Notes: a model not told the origin generated them from the letters alone. A DNA stretch of 64,000 nt from Brachybacterium squillarum M-6-3 (GCF_000225825.1 NZ_AGBX01000001.1:372001-436000), one strand, 5' to 3'. Counted from the first letter of the stretch, positions 20,236 to 30,318 are shown. Made by a program: numbers and translations.

Positions 20236-20787
20236 ATGCCGTCCCGCACCGCCGCCCCGGCCACCGTGCCCGTCCGCGCCGTTGCGCGTGAGGTCGAGGG
20301 GCGCCTGATCGCCCCACTGCCGGAGGAGTCCAGCGCCGCGCTGCCCTCGCGCGGCCAGGTCGCCGTCACCGCCGCCGTCGACGGCACCGTGCGGACCCTG
20401 GTGGTGGAGCCCGACGGCCGCAAGGGGCACTGGCTGGAGCTCGGCGCCGGGCCGCTGGCCGCCCTGGGCCTGGAGGCCGGGGACACGCTGGAGCTGGAGC
20501 TGACAACCGGGGCGGACTGGCCCGAACCGGAGGTGCCCGCGGACCTCGCCGCCGCCCTCGAGTGCGCTGAGGACGTGCAGGACACCTGGGCGGACATCAC
20601 CCCGATGGCCCGCTGGGAGTGGGTGCGCTGGGTCGGCGCCACCCGCAGCGAGGACACCCGGGCCCGCCGGGTCGAGGTCTCCCTGGACAAGATGCGCCAC
20701 GGGAAGCGCCGCCCCTGCTGCTTCGACCTGGCCTCCTGCACCGACCCGGAGCTGGCCCGCAGCGGGAAGCTCATCGACCCGTCCTGA
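20236..20787 (+). CDS. DUF1905/YdeI-family protein
   Basis: A 183-residue cytoplasmic protein with two parts: a DUF1905 beta-barrel (about residues 10-100: REVEGRLIAPLPEESSAALP, GRKGHWLELGAG, LEAGDTLELEL) and a helical YdeI-type tail (DVQDTWADITPMARWEWVRW, TRARRVEVSLDKMRHGKRRPCCFD). The two-domain layout is common in actinobacteria; some homologues are called bacteriocin-protection proteins, without firm evidence here. AAGGAG precedes the ATG at 20236. It carries a CC pair in RPCCFD and a final Cys in ASCTD. Confidence 0.75.
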   Translation: MPSRTAAPATVPVRAVAREVEGRLIAPLPEESSAALPSRGQVAVTAAVDGTVRTLVVEPDGRKGHWLELGAGPLAALGLEAGDTLELELTTGADWPEPEVPADLAAALECAEDVQDTWADITPMARWEWVRWVGATRSEDTRARRVEVSLDKMRHGKRRPCCFDLASCTDPELARSGKLIDPS

Positions 20788-21029
20788 GCCCGCCCCGGTC
20801 CCGCCAGGGGTCACGACTCGATCTCTTTCGTGACTTTTCAACAAGATCCGGGCTCGTTCGTCGGTTCCCCGCCCTACGGTGACACCGTCAGCAGCGCGGC
20901 GATCCCGGCTGCGACGTGCAGGTTCCGGCCCACACCATCCCCCTGGTGGGCCTCTGCGGGCGATGACGTCCGCAGTGTCGATCGTGCGTCCTCGCGACGC
21001 CGCAGCCGCTATCCCCCAAGGATTCCGTC

Positions 21030-21875
21030 ATGTCCCAGTCCGATCAGCCCGGCCAGCCCGGCACCCCCGATCCCCAGCTGCCGCAGCACTCCCCACCGCC
21101 CTCCGCCCCGCAGTACGGCACCCCCGAGCAGGGCCAGTTCACCGCCCCGCCCGCCGAGCCCCCGAAGAAGAAGGGCAAGGGCAAGTTCATCGCCGCCGGC
21201 TGTGGTTGCCTGGCCCTGCTTGCCATCGGCATCGCCGGGTGCACCGCCGTGGTCGCGATGAACGGGGACGACGAGACCGATGCGTCCGCGGAGACCACCG
21301 CGGTGAGCGAGGAGGGGACTGAGGAGACCACGGAGGAGGTCACCGAGGAGCAGGCCGCGGAGGAGGACCAGCCGACCGAGGAGGAGGTGACCGAGGAGGA
21401 GGCAGCCGAGGAGGACGTCCCCAGCGACTACGCCTCGGCTCTCACCCAGGCCCAGTCCTACTCGGACACCATGTACATGTCCGAGCAGGGCATCTTCGAC
21501 CAGCTCACCTCCGAGTACGGCGGTCAGTTCTCCGACGAGGCAGCCCAGTACGCGATCGAGAACGTCGACGCGGACTGGAACGCGAATGCCCTCGCCTCCG
21601 CCGAGAGCTACTCGGACACCCTCCACATGTCCCAGGCGGGCATCTTCGACCAGCTGACCTCCGAGTACGGCGAGCAGTTCACCGAGGAGCAGGCCCAGTA
21701 CGCCGTCGACACCATCGATGCCGACTGGAACGCGAACGCCCTGGCGAAGGCCAAGGAGTACCAGGAGACGATGGCGATGTCGCCCGACGCCATCCACGAG
21801 CAGCTCACTTCCGAGTACGGGGAGCAGTTCACCCAGGAGCAGGCCGACTACGCGATCGAGAACCTCGACTCCTGA
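21030..21875 (+). CDS. Membrane-anchored protein with three Ltp repeats
   Basis: 281 residues. The first 50 are Pro/Gln-rich and cytoplasmic, ending in a basic KKKGKGKF; one membrane segment follows (IAAGCGCLALLAIGIAGC; IAGC resembles a lipobox). Then comes an acidic Glu/Thr linker (about residues 85-130) and three repeats of about 48 residues (about 133-180, 181-230, 231-281), each with the pattern ALxxAxxYSxxMxMSxxGIxDQLTSEYG...F..EQAxYAI. This is the Ltp (host cell surface lipoprotein) repeat. The best studied Ltp, from phage TP-J34, blocks DNA injection by other phages; chromosomal copies in Gram-positive bacteria are mostly uncharacterised. ATG at 21030; a hairpin follows the gene. Confidence 0.82.
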   Translation: MSQSDQPGQPGTPDPQLPQHSPPPSAPQYGTPEQGQFTAPPAEPPKKKGKGKFIAAGCGCLALLAIGIAGCTAVVAMNGDDETDASAETTAVSEEGTEETTEEVTEEQAAEEDQPTEEEVTEEEAAEEDVPSDYASALTQAQSYSDTMYMSEQGIFDQLTSEYGGQFSDEAAQYAIENVDADWNANALASAESYSDTLHMSQAGIFDQLTSEYGEQFTEEQAQYAVDTIDADWNANALAKAKEYQETMAMSPDAIHEQLTSEYGEQFTQEQADYAIENLDS

Positions 21876-21909
21876 CGACGGAGCCCTCGGCCCCGCCGAC
21901 GGGACGAGG

Positions 21910-21945
21910 ACGGGGCGGACCGGGAACACTCCGGGTCCGCCCCGT
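21910..21945 (+). terminator. Hairpin terminator after the Ltp gene
   Basis: ACGGGGCGGACC at 21910-21921 pairs with GGTCCGCCCCGT at 21934-21945 (12 bp, loop 12). It is followed by TTTCC. It separates the Ltp gene from the Asp23 operon. Confidence 0.7.
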
Positions 21946-22081
21946 TTCCGCTCCCTACCCCCTGAGGTGATGTGTCTCAGGTCACAGAATCCTCGTGTGA
22001 CGAACCCTCGGGACGCGACGTCCTCATGATGTCCGTACTTCCGATCCGGCAATCCCGCCGGCGCGATTCGAAGGAGTCATC

Positions 22082-22639
22082 ATGGCGAACACTCCCATCC
22101 CCCAGACCGGTTCCCAGCAGGAGCGCGAGGCCGCGAAGCAGCAGGCCGAGCAGGAGAAGGCCCAGCAGCAGGCGCAGCAGGAGCAGAAGCAGGAGCGCAC
22201 GCTCCGCGGCCCGCTGCAGACCGAGCAGGGCATCACCACCCTCGAGGACACCGTGGTCGCGAAGGTCGCCGGCATGGCGGCCCGTGAGGTCCCCGGCGTC
22301 TACGACATGGGCAACGCCGCGCGCCGCGCATTCTCCGCCGTCACCGACCGGATCCCGAACTCGCAGACCAACGTCGCCGGCGGCATCAGCGTCGAGAAGG
22401 GCGAGACCCAGACCGCGATCGACGTGACCGTGGTCGTCGACTACGGCGCCTCCATCGTCGAGGTCGGCAACGCCATCCGTCGCAACGTGATCGACCAGGT
22501 CGAGGGCACCACCGGCCTCGAGGTCATCGAGGTCAACATCAACGTGGTGGACGTCCACCTCCCGCAGGAGGACGAGGGCAGCAGCAACGGCTCCTCCAAC
22601 TCCTCCGCGTCCTCCAGCCGCAACGACAGCCTGAAGTGA
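22082..22639 (+). CDS. Asp23/Gls24 family envelope stress protein
   Basis: 185 residues. A Gln/Glu-rich N-terminal region (about residues 10-45, likely helical) is followed by the Asp23 domain: TTLEDTVVAKVAGMAAREVPGVYDMG, GGISVEKGETQTAIDVTVVVDYG, and VIDQVEGTTGLEVIEVNINVVDVHLP. The tail is Ser/Asn-rich. In Staphylococcus, Asp23 forms a layer at the membrane held by AmaP and its loss triggers a cell-wall stress response. First gene of an eight-gene unit; AAGGAG precedes the ATG. A strong hairpin follows, which could make this gene more abundant than the rest. Confidence 0.9.
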   Translation: MANTPIPQTGSQQEREAAKQQAEQEKAQQQAQQEQKQERTLRGPLQTEQGITTLEDTVVAKVAGMAAREVPGVYDMGNAARRAFSAVTDRIPNSQTNVAGGISVEKGETQTAIDVTVVVDYGASIVEVGNAIRRNVIDQVEGTTGLEVIEVNINVVDVHLPQEDEGSSNGSSNSSASSSRNDSLK

Positions 22640-22646
22640 TCCGTGT

Positions 22647-22682
22647 GATCGGGGCGGGAGCGGCATCGCTCCCGCCCCGATC
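22647..22682 (+). terminator. Perfect 16-bp hairpin inside the Asp23 operon
   Basis: GATCGGGGCGGGAGCG at 22647-22662 and its exact complement at 22667-22682, loop GCAT, eight bases after the Asp23 stop and 20 before the next gene. It fits an attenuator or an RNA-stabilising hairpin that raises the level of the first gene over the downstream ones. Confidence 0.75.
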
Positions 22683-22701
22683 CCTCTGACGAGGAGTTCT
22701 C

Positions 22702-22878
22702 ATGAAGACATCGCACTTCGCCCTGCTGGTCGGCCTCCTCCTGGGTGCCGTCCTCGCTTTCGGCAGCTTCAGCCAGTTCTTCCTGGTCCTGATCTTCGCC
22801 GCCATCGGCCTGGCCGTGGGCATGACGATCGAGGGCCGGATCGAGATCCGTGGCCTGACCGACCGCTGGAGGAACTGA
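22702..22878 (+). CDS. Small DUF2273-like membrane protein
   Basis: A 58-residue protein with two hydrophobic segments (FALLVGLLLGAVLAFGSF and FFLVLIFAAIGLAVGM) and a basic/acidic tail EGRIEIRGLTDRWRN. GAGGAG precedes the ATG. Size, topology and the location between Asp23-family genes match the small DUF2273-type membrane protein found in the staphylococcal and streptococcal asp23/gls24 operons. It is too short for automatic gene finding but the operon fit is convincing. Confidence 0.8.
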   Translation: MKTSHFALLVGLLLGAVLAFGSFSQFFLVLIFAAIGLAVGMTIEGRIEIRGLTDRWRN

Positions 22879-22880
22879 CC

Positions 22881-23297
22881 ATGACCGCCCAGTCGGCTCC
22901 GGCTCCCGTCGCCGGCCGTGCGGGGCATCGTCAGTCCGCCCCCGCCGAGAACCGCGGCACCACCAAGGTGCCCGCCAAGGTGGTCGCCCGTATCGCTGAG
23001 CAGGCCGCCTCCGAGGTCCCCGGCATCGGCGCCGCCGCCGGTGGCATCCTCGGCATCGGGGCCCGCCGTGACTTCGACGCCCGTCCCACCGTGACCTGCG
23101 AGCTGTACGGCCACACCGCGGTGCTGCACCTCGACGTCGGCCTCGGCTTCCCCACCCCGCTCGGTCCCGCCCTGCAGTACCTGCGTAAGCACGTGACCAC
23201 GCGGGTCGAATCCCTCACCGGGCTCCAGGTCGGTCGGCTCGACGTCGACGTGTCCTGGATGCACGCGGAGGAAAACACCAGGAGGCAGCTGCGATGA
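22881..23297 (+). CDS. Asp23/Gls24 family protein, second copy
   Basis: 138 residues, mostly one Asp23 domain: KVPAKVVARIAEQAASEVPGI, then ARPTVTCELYGHTAVLHLDV and a C-terminal VESLTGLQVGRLDVDVSWM. It starts two bases after the small membrane gene and its end overlaps the next ATG. It lacks the Gln-rich N-terminus of the first copy. Probably a second component of the submembrane layer. Confidence 0.85.
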   Translation: MTAQSAPAPVAGRAGHRQSAPAENRGTTKVPAKVVARIAEQAASEVPGIGAAAGGILGIGARRDFDARPTVTCELYGHTAVLHLDVGLGFPTPLGPALQYLRKHVTTRVESLTGLQVGRLDVDVSWMHAEENTRRQLR

Positions 23298-23842
23298 GCT
23301 CCATGCCCGACTCCCTGACCCGGCGCCCGCCGCGCACCGTCCCTGCCCTGGTGACGGGGATCGTGCTGCTGGCGCTCGGCGGCCTGGCCGTCTGGATCCT
23401 CGGCGTGCGCCTGATCGAGGGCACCTGGCCCGAGCAGGTCCGCTCCGGCATCGAGACCCTCGCGGGCGTCCGCATGGACGCCGTCGGCGTACTCGTCACC
23501 GCCGGGGTGATGGCCCTGCTGGGCCTGATCCTGCTGCTGGCCGCCATCGTTCCCGGTGACCCGACCAACCGTCGCGTCCTGGAGGACGAGATCCCCGGCG
23601 AGACCGCGGTCTCCACCCGGGACATCGCCCGCCGCGCCCGCACCCGCATCGAGCGGGTGGACGGCGTGCAGTCGGTGGCCGCCCGCGTGAAGGGCAAGAC
23701 CCTCGACGTGCAGGTGTCCACCCCCATCGACGACGCCGAGGGCGTGCGCCACCGTTCCCTGGCGGCCGCCGACCTCGCCCTCGCCGAGCTGCGACCCACC
23801 AAGACCCTGCGTGCCCGTGTCCGGGTGCGTCGGACCCGCTGA
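23294..23842 (+). CDS. DUF6286-type membrane protein of the Asp23 operon
   Basis: 182 residues: a basic N-terminus, two membrane segments (TGIVLLALGGLAVWILGV and VLVTAGVMALLGLILLLAAI) and a cytoplasmic domain with TRDIARRARTRIERVDGVQSVAARVKGKTLDVQVSTP, which resembles an Asp23-like alpha/beta fold. Its ATG overlaps the previous stop (ATGA). Membrane protein with an Asp23-like domain, likely to anchor or organise the soluble Asp23 proteins. Confidence 0.8.
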   Translation: MSSMPDSLTRRPPRTVPALVTGIVLLALGGLAVWILGVRLIEGTWPEQVRSGIETLAGVRMDAVGVLVTAGVMALLGLILLLAAIVPGDPTNRRVLEDEIPGETAVSTRDIARRARTRIERVDGVQSVAARVKGKTLDVQVSTPIDDAEGVRHRSLAAADLALAELRPTKTLRARVRVRRTR

Positions 23843-23854
23843 GAGGAGACGACC

Positions 23855-24484
23855 ATGCGCACCATCTCCGGTCCCCGCAACCGCGTCGTGCTCGTGCAGC
23901 TGGGCCTGCTGCTCCTGCTCGGAGCGGCCTGGCTGATCTCGGCCTCGACCCCCCTGGCCGAGCAGTGGCCCTGGGCCCAGGACGTGCTGCCGCACGCCAC
24001 CTCGACCCTCGGCCACCTCGCCACCGTGCACCAGGCCTGGCTGCTCCCCGTCGGGGCGGTCCTCGCGGTGCTCGCCGCCCTGCTGGGCATCGCACTGCTG
24101 ATCTCGCAGGTGCCTTCGGCCCCCTCGACGCGCGCCCTGCGCGTCACCGACGAGCAGGACCACCTGCTGGGCACCGTCCAGCCCGAGGTGATCGAGCGGG
24201 CCCTGGTGGACGTCGCCGAGGAGACCGCCGGCGTGCAGTCGGCCACCGTCCGCATCGGCGGCGCGGCCTCCGCCCCCTGGGTGCAGGCCGAGGTCGCCGT
24301 CTCCGAGGAGGCCGAGGCCGGCTGGGCCGCCGAGGCCGTCCGCCGTCGTCTCGCCGAGGACCTGGCCACCGTGCTGGGCACCTCCCCGCAGCGGGTGGAC
24401 CTGCTGGTCCGACTCCGCTCCGGCGGCGCCCCCAGCAGCGCCCGGCTGGACTCCCCGGCCCGGGAGGCGAGCGTCCCGGCATGA
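23855..24484 (+). CDS. AmaP-like membrane anchor
   Basis: 209 residues with two membrane segments (VVLVQLGLLLLLGAAWLIS and LLPVGAVLAVLAALLGIALLI) followed by a cytoplasmic domain (VIERALVDVAEETAGVQSATVRIGG, LRVDLLVRL-like end) like that of AmaP, the protein that tethers Asp23 to the membrane. GAGAGGAGACGACC precedes the ATG at 23855. Its stop overlaps the sigma factor start (ATGA), a tight link between envelope protein and sigma factor. Confidence 0.8.
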   Translation: MRTISGPRNRVVLVQLGLLLLLGAAWLISASTPLAEQWPWAQDVLPHATSTLGHLATVHQAWLLPVGAVLAVLAALLGIALLISQVPSAPSTRALRVTDEQDHLLGTVQPEVIERALVDVAEETAGVQSATVRIGGAASAPWVQAEVAVSEEAEAGWAAEAVRRRLAEDLATVLGTSPQRVDLLVRLRSGGAPSSARLDSPAREASVPA

Positions 24485-25077
24485 CCGATCAGCCCGTCGT
24501 CGACGAGCGCTCGCTGGCGTTGCGGGCACAGGACGGGGACATCGAGGCCTTCGAGAGCCTGGTGGACCGGTCCCAGGGTCGCCTGTTCCGCATCGCCTAC
24601 ATGGTGGTGCACGACCGGGCGGACGCCGAGGACGTGGTGCAGGAGTCGCTGGTGCTGGCCTGGCGCCGGCTCCACCTGCTGGACGACCCGGCCGCGTTCG
24701 GCGGCTGGGTCGCCCGCATCTGCAGCCGCACCGCCACCGACCTGGTGCGCCGCCAGGCGCGCCGGGCCACCGATGCCGCCGAGCACCAGGACCTCGACCT
24801 CGCCGCCGAGCCCGGGGAGGCCACCCTCGGTGGCTCCGCCGGGTCCGGCTCCCGCGATCCGGCCCGCACCGCCGAGGTCAACGCCCAGATGGAAGCCCTC
24901 GCGGGCATCCTCACCACCGTCGACCCCGAGCTACGCGCCTGTTGGGTGCTGCGCGAGATCGACGGCATGGCCTACAGGGACACCGCTCGCGCCCTGGACG
25001 TGAGCGAACAGACCGTCCGCGGACGCATCTCCCGCGCCCGCACCCAGATCGTCGACCGCATGGAGGAATGGAGGTGA
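24481..25077 (+). CDS. ECF-type RNA polymerase sigma factor
   Basis: 198 residues. Sigma region 2 is RLFRIAYMVVHDRADAEDVVQESLVLAWRRL (given as its two ends RLFRIAYMVVHDRADAEDVV and QESLVLAWRRL) and region 4 is DTARALDVSEQTVRGRISRARTQI, with an Ala/Gly/Glu linker between. It belongs to the sigma-70 ECF group. It is translationally coupled to the AmaP-like gene upstream and followed at once by an Asp23-like gene in the place where an anti-sigma factor gene usually sits. It probably controls this operon and other envelope genes, but no promoter consensus could be deduced. Confidence 0.9.
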   Translation: MTDQPVVDERSLALRAQDGDIEAFESLVDRSQGRLFRIAYMVVHDRADAEDVVQESLVLAWRRLHLLDDPAAFGGWVARICSRTATDLVRRQARRATDAAEHQDLDLAAEPGEATLGGSAGSGSRDPARTAEVNAQMEALAGILTTVDPELRACWVLREIDGMAYRDTARALDVSEQTVRGRISRARTQIVDRMEEWR

Positions 25078-25079
25078 GC

Positions 25080-25625
25080 ATGGTGCACAGCGAGCAGAGC
25101 GACCGCAGGCCCGGCACCGGCTCCCCGGAGACCGAGGACGACGTCGCCACGCAGCGTTACCTCGACCTGATCCGCTCGGCCCACCGCGAGTGGGGCGAGC
25201 TCGAGCGCTCGGGGGATGCCTCCGTGCAGCTCTCCGAGCAGGCCCGCAGCACGATCCGCGAATCGGTGCGCGCCGACGTGCGCCACGGGGCGCAGGTGCA
25301 GATGCCGCCGACCGCCTCCGGCCCGTACACGATGTCCGAGTACGCCCTGCGCGGTCTCGTCCGCCGCGCGGTCGACCAAGTGGACGGCGCGTTGGCGCTC
25401 AAGGCCCGGTTCGAGCATGATGACTCGGGTCGGGGCCTCCGCGAACGCGGCCTCCCCACCCGCGTGATCTGCCGGATCTCGGCCTCCATCGAGTGCCGTG
25501 ACCTGCAGGACCTCGCGGACCGCGTACGGACCTCCGTGCGCGAGGCCTTCGCGGAGCAGGTGGAGCTGCGCGATCCCGTCGTCGACATCCACATCGAGGA
25601 TCTGCATGAGCAGCACGTGCGCTGA
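25080..25625 (+). CDS. Asp23-like protein next to the sigma factor (candidate regulator)
   Basis: 181 residues from the ATG at 25080, which has GGAGG at good distance; an ATG at 25068 would add four residues. No membrane segment and no zinc-binding anti-sigma motif (HxxxCxxC) are present. The N-terminal part (DVATQRYLDLIRSAHREWGE) is helical and charged; the rest (TMSEYALRGLVRRAVDQVDG, TRVICRISASIECRDLQDLA, RTSVREAFAEQVELRDPVVD) has the Asp23/Gls24 look. By position it could regulate the sigma factor; that is an inference from order only. Confidence 0.7.
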   Translation: MVHSEQSDRRPGTGSPETEDDVATQRYLDLIRSAHREWGELERSGDASVQLSEQARSTIRESVRADVRHGAQVQMPPTASGPYTMSEYALRGLVRRAVDQVDGALALKARFEHDDSGRGLRERGLPTRVICRISASIECRDLQDLADRVRTSVREAFAEQVELRDPVVDIHIEDLHEQHVR

Positions 25626-25941
25626 GTTCGACGCCGCCGACCTGATCGGCGTCGTCTGCGCGGTCCCGGGAGTGCGGGGCATCGAGGCCGGGGTGGCCTC
25701 GGCCCTGCGCACCCTGGACGCGCGCGTCCGCCGCACCGGGGGCGCCCGCTCCCGATACGGCCTGGTGCTGGATCGTAAGCAGGGAACGGTCACCGTGGAG
25801 GTCTCGCTCCTGGCCGACATCGCCGTGCGGAAGGTCGTGGCGGCGATCCAGCAGGCCGTGCAGCAGGCGCTGGACTCCGAGTCCTCGCAGGTCTGGCAGG
25901 TGCTCGTGCGCGTGCAGTCCATCGCCGCCCCCTCCGCCTGA
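25606..25941 (+). CDS. Small Asp23-like protein, last gene of the operon
   Basis: 111 residues, starting inside the end of the previous gene (20-base overlap). It has an Asp23-like pattern: AADLIGVVCAVPGVRGIEAG, a basic middle, VTVEVSLLADIAVRKVVAAI and VWQVLVRVQSIA. No membrane segment. Function unknown; presumably another part of the same layer or its regulation. About 95 bases separate it from the DUF389 gene. Confidence 0.72.
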   Translation: MSSTCAEFDAADLIGVVCAVPGVRGIEAGVASALRTLDARVRRTGGARSRYGLVLDRKQGTVTVEVSLLADIAVRKVVAAIQQAVQQALDSESSQVWQVLVRVQSIAAPSA

Positions 25942-26036
25942 ACCGTCCGGCTCCGGCCCGCGCGGGGCGCGCACCGGGTGCCCGAGGATCGCTGCTGCGC
26001 GCCGGCCCGGTCGCCACCCGCGACCCAGGAGCGCCC

Positions 26037-26930
26037 GTGGAGACCACCCCTGCCCCCTCCGATGCCGGCGGAGCCACCTCCGCTGCCGGGGTCATCGCCG
26101 ATTCCACGGCGACCGTGATCGGCGCGATGATCGTGGCGCCGATGCTGATGCCGATCCAGGCCACGATGCTCTCCACGGTGCTCGGCGACCGCAGGAACCT
26201 GATGCTCTCCGCCGCGATGGTCGTGGCGGGAGCCGCCACCGCCATCGGTTACCTGCTGGGCATGATCACCCCCACCGACGTCACCTCCGCCACCAGCTCC
26301 CAGGTGGCCGGGCGCACCCGTCCCGAGCTGATCGACCTGCTGGCGGCCCTGGCCACCGGGCTGGTCGGCTCGATCGCCCTGATCCACAAGGACATCGCCG
26401 ACACCCTGCCTAGGGTGGCGATCGCGATCTCCCTGGTGCCGCCGCTGAGCATGGTGGGGCTGACGATGGAGTCCGGCGCCTGGGGTGAGGCCGGTGGCGC
26501 GATGCTGTTGTTCGTCACCAACGTCACCGCGATCATGGCCACCGGCATCGTGCTGATGGCCGCCTACGGCGTCCAGCGGGTGCCGGTCCTGCACCCCACC
26601 GAGCCCGGGGAGCGAGGCGTGAACCGACGCGCCGCCGTGCTCATCGTGGGCGCGATCCTGGTGGCCGTGGGCGTGCCGCTGACCGGCTCCAGCATCGACT
26701 CCACCGCCCGCGCGCTGCGGGAGAACACCCTGCGCAGCGTCGCCGGGGAGTGGGTGGCGGACACCGAGTGGGAGGTGCTGGAGGTGCGGGCCGACTACGG
26801 CGGCTCCACCATCGGGGTGACCGGCGCCGAGCCGGAGCCGGACACGGCGGAGCTGGAGACCCTGCTCGAGGAGGAGGGCGTGGACCCCACCACGGTCGAG
26901 GTGGTCTTCGTCCCCACGGACACGGTGTAA
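26037..26930 (+). CDS. DUF389 (TIGR00341-type) membrane protein, short N-terminus
   Basis: 297 residues from a GTG at 26037 with AGGAG upstream. The family core is clear: GVIADSTATVIGAMIVAPML, LSAAMVVAGAATAIGYLLG, LIDLLAALATGLVGSIALIH, LPRVAIAISLVPPLSMVG and a C-terminal acidic domain with EVLEVRADYGGSTIGVTG. In relatives the first membrane helix precedes the ADSTATVIG motif; here it is replaced by a Pro/Ala/Gly-rich start, so the N-terminus looks truncated. Function of the family is unknown. Confidence 0.78.
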   Translation: METTPAPSDAGGATSAAGVIADSTATVIGAMIVAPMLMPIQATMLSTVLGDRRNLMLSAAMVVAGAATAIGYLLGMITPTDVTSATSSQVAGRTRPELIDLLAALATGLVGSIALIHKDIADTLPRVAIAISLVPPLSMVGLTMESGAWGEAGGAMLLFVTNVTAIMATGIVLMAAYGVQRVPVLHPTEPGERGVNRRAAVLIVGAILVAVGVPLTGSSIDSTARALRENTLRSVAGEWVADTEWEVLEVRADYGGSTIGVTGAEPEPDTAELETLLEEEGVDPTTVEVVFVPTDTV

Positions 26931-26978
26931 CTGGGCGAGGAGTGACTCCTCCCCCGCACCCTGGACGGGCGGAGGGAC

Positions 26979-28394
26979 TCAGGCGCCGGTGCCGGGGGCC
27001 AGGTAGGTACGCAGCGAGTCGAGGTGGTCGGCGGGGGTGAATCCGGTGGCCTCGATCTTCGCGAGGTCCAGCACCGAGTGCCGCGGCCGCGGGGCGATCG
27101 GGGCGTCGGCCTTGTCGCGGTAGTACTCCTCGGTGCTGACGGGGGTGACCCGCTCGGGGTCGTGCCCGCTCAGGCGGAACACCTCGGCGGCGATCTGCGC
27201 CCAGCTCAGCGGCTCTCCGGAGCCGGTGAGGTCGTAGGTGCCCGGTGCCGCGTCGCTGCTCAGCAGGTGATCGATGCCGGCGGCGATCTGCTCGGTGAAG
27301 CTGAGCCGGCCGATCTGGTCGTCCACCACGGAGGGGTCGATGCCGCGGCCGGCAAGGGAGGCCATCGTGCGCACGAAGTTCCCGCCCTCCCCGATCACCC
27401 AGCTGGTGCGGACGATGAAGTGCCGCGGCAGGCTCGCCACCAGGGCGTCCCCGGCGGCCTTGGTCTGGCCGTAGACGCCGAGCGGGCTGGGTGGCTCCTC
27501 TTCCGTGTGGACCTCGGCGGTGCCGTCGAAGACGTAGTCGCTGGAGACGTGCACGAGCCGCGCCCCGGCGGCGCGGGCGGCCTCGACCAGGGCGGCGACG
27601 CCGGTGACGTTCACGGCCCAGGCCTCGCGACGGCCCTCGGGGGTCTCGGCGGCGTCGACCGCGGTGTGGGCGGCGGCGTTGACGATCGTGCCGTAGGGGG
27701 TGAGGTCGAAGGCCGCGAGGCTCGCCGGATCGGCGAGGTCGAGGCGGTCGCGGCCGACCACGTCGACGTCGGCGCGTCCGGCCCAGCGGGCGGCGAGAGC
27801 CCGGCCGAGCTGCCCGTTCCCGCCGATCACGAGGGTGCGGCGGGGGGCGACGGGGGTGACCTCTGCCAGGCGCGGATGGGCGAGGTCCTTGGCGGAGAGC
27901 TCGGCCTGCTCGAGCGGGATCGGCCAGGGGATGGCGGCGGTCTCGTCGGCGAGGTTCAAGAAGGTGTACTGCTCCTGGGCGGCGGCGGACCAGTGGTCGT
28001 TGACCAGGTAGGTGTAGGCGGCGGGGGCCGTGATCGTCTGGAAGGCGTTGCCGACGCCGCGGGGCACGAAGACCGCGACCTCGGGGGTGATCTCGTGCCA
28101 GTAGGTGGCGCCGAAGCTGGGGCCCTCGCGCAGGTCCACCCAGGCGCCGAACACGGCGCCGGTGGCCACGGAGATGTACTTGTCCCAGGGCTCGGCGTGG
28201 ATGCCGCGGGTGACGCCTACGGTCTGGTTGAAGGAGATGTTGTTCTGCACCGGACCGAGGTCCGGCAGTCCGGCGGCGACCATCTTCTCCCGCTGCCAGT
28301 TCTCCTTGAACCAGCCGCGGCCGTCGCCGTGGACGGGCAGGTCGAGGACCAGCAGGCCGGGGATGTCGGTGGTGCGGACGGCGAGCTCGGGCAC
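26979..28394 (-). CDS. Fused dTDP-4-dehydrorhamnose 3,5-epimerase / reductase (RmlC-RmlD)
   Basis: 471 residues; does the last two steps of dTDP-L-rhamnose synthesis in one chain. Residues 1 to about 190 are the RmlC cupin (DIPGLLVLDLPVHGDGRGWF, NNISFNQTVGVTRGIHAEPW, GAVFGAWVDLREGPSFG, VFVPRGVGNAFQT). From about residue 200 it is RmlD: RTLVIGGNGQLGRAL, VNAAAHTAVDAAE, HVSSDYVFDGT, PLGVYGQTKAAGD and RTSWVIGEGGNFVRTM, with the YxxxK pair in VYGQTKAAG. GTG start at 28394 with AAGGAG upstream. Such fusions are known in actinobacteria. Third gene of rfbA-rfbB-rfbCD. Confidence 0.93.
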   Translation of the reverse strand: MPELAVRTTDIPGLLVLDLPVHGDGRGWFKENWQREKMVAAGLPDLGPVQNNISFNQTVGVTRGIHAEPWDKYISVATGAVFGAWVDLREGPSFGATYWHEITPEVAVFVPRGVGNAFQTITAPAAYTYLVNDHWSAAAQEQYTFLNLADETAAIPWPIPLEQAELSAKDLAHPRLAEVTPVAPRRTLVIGGNGQLGRALAARWAGRADVDVVGRDRLDLADPASLAAFDLTPYGTIVNAAAHTAVDAAETPEGRREAWAVNVTGVAALVEAARAAGARLVHVSSDYVFDGTAEVHTEEEPPSPLGVYGQTKAAGDALVASLPRHFIVRTSWVIGEGGNFVRTMASLAGRGIDPSVVDDQIGRLSFTEQIAAGIDHLLSSDAAPGTYDLTGSGEPLSWAQIAAEVFRLSGHDPERVTPVSTEEYYRDKADAPIAPRPRHSVLDLAKIEATGFTPADHLDSLRTYLAPGTGA

Positions 28395-28417
28395 GGGTCG
28401 TCTCCTTCGGGGCGGGC

Positions 28418-30318
<1,901 letters not shown>

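Noticed and set aside
20811-20834. GTCACGA...TCGTGAC dyad as another copy of the nitrite-flanking element
   Set aside because: Arms are only seven bases, spacing differs and the TTCGTG core is not in the same orientation; probably chance.
21030-26000. Prophage or phage remnant suggested by the Ltp protein
   Set aside because: No integrase, structural or lysis genes, no att-like repeats; neighbours are chromosomal envelope genes.
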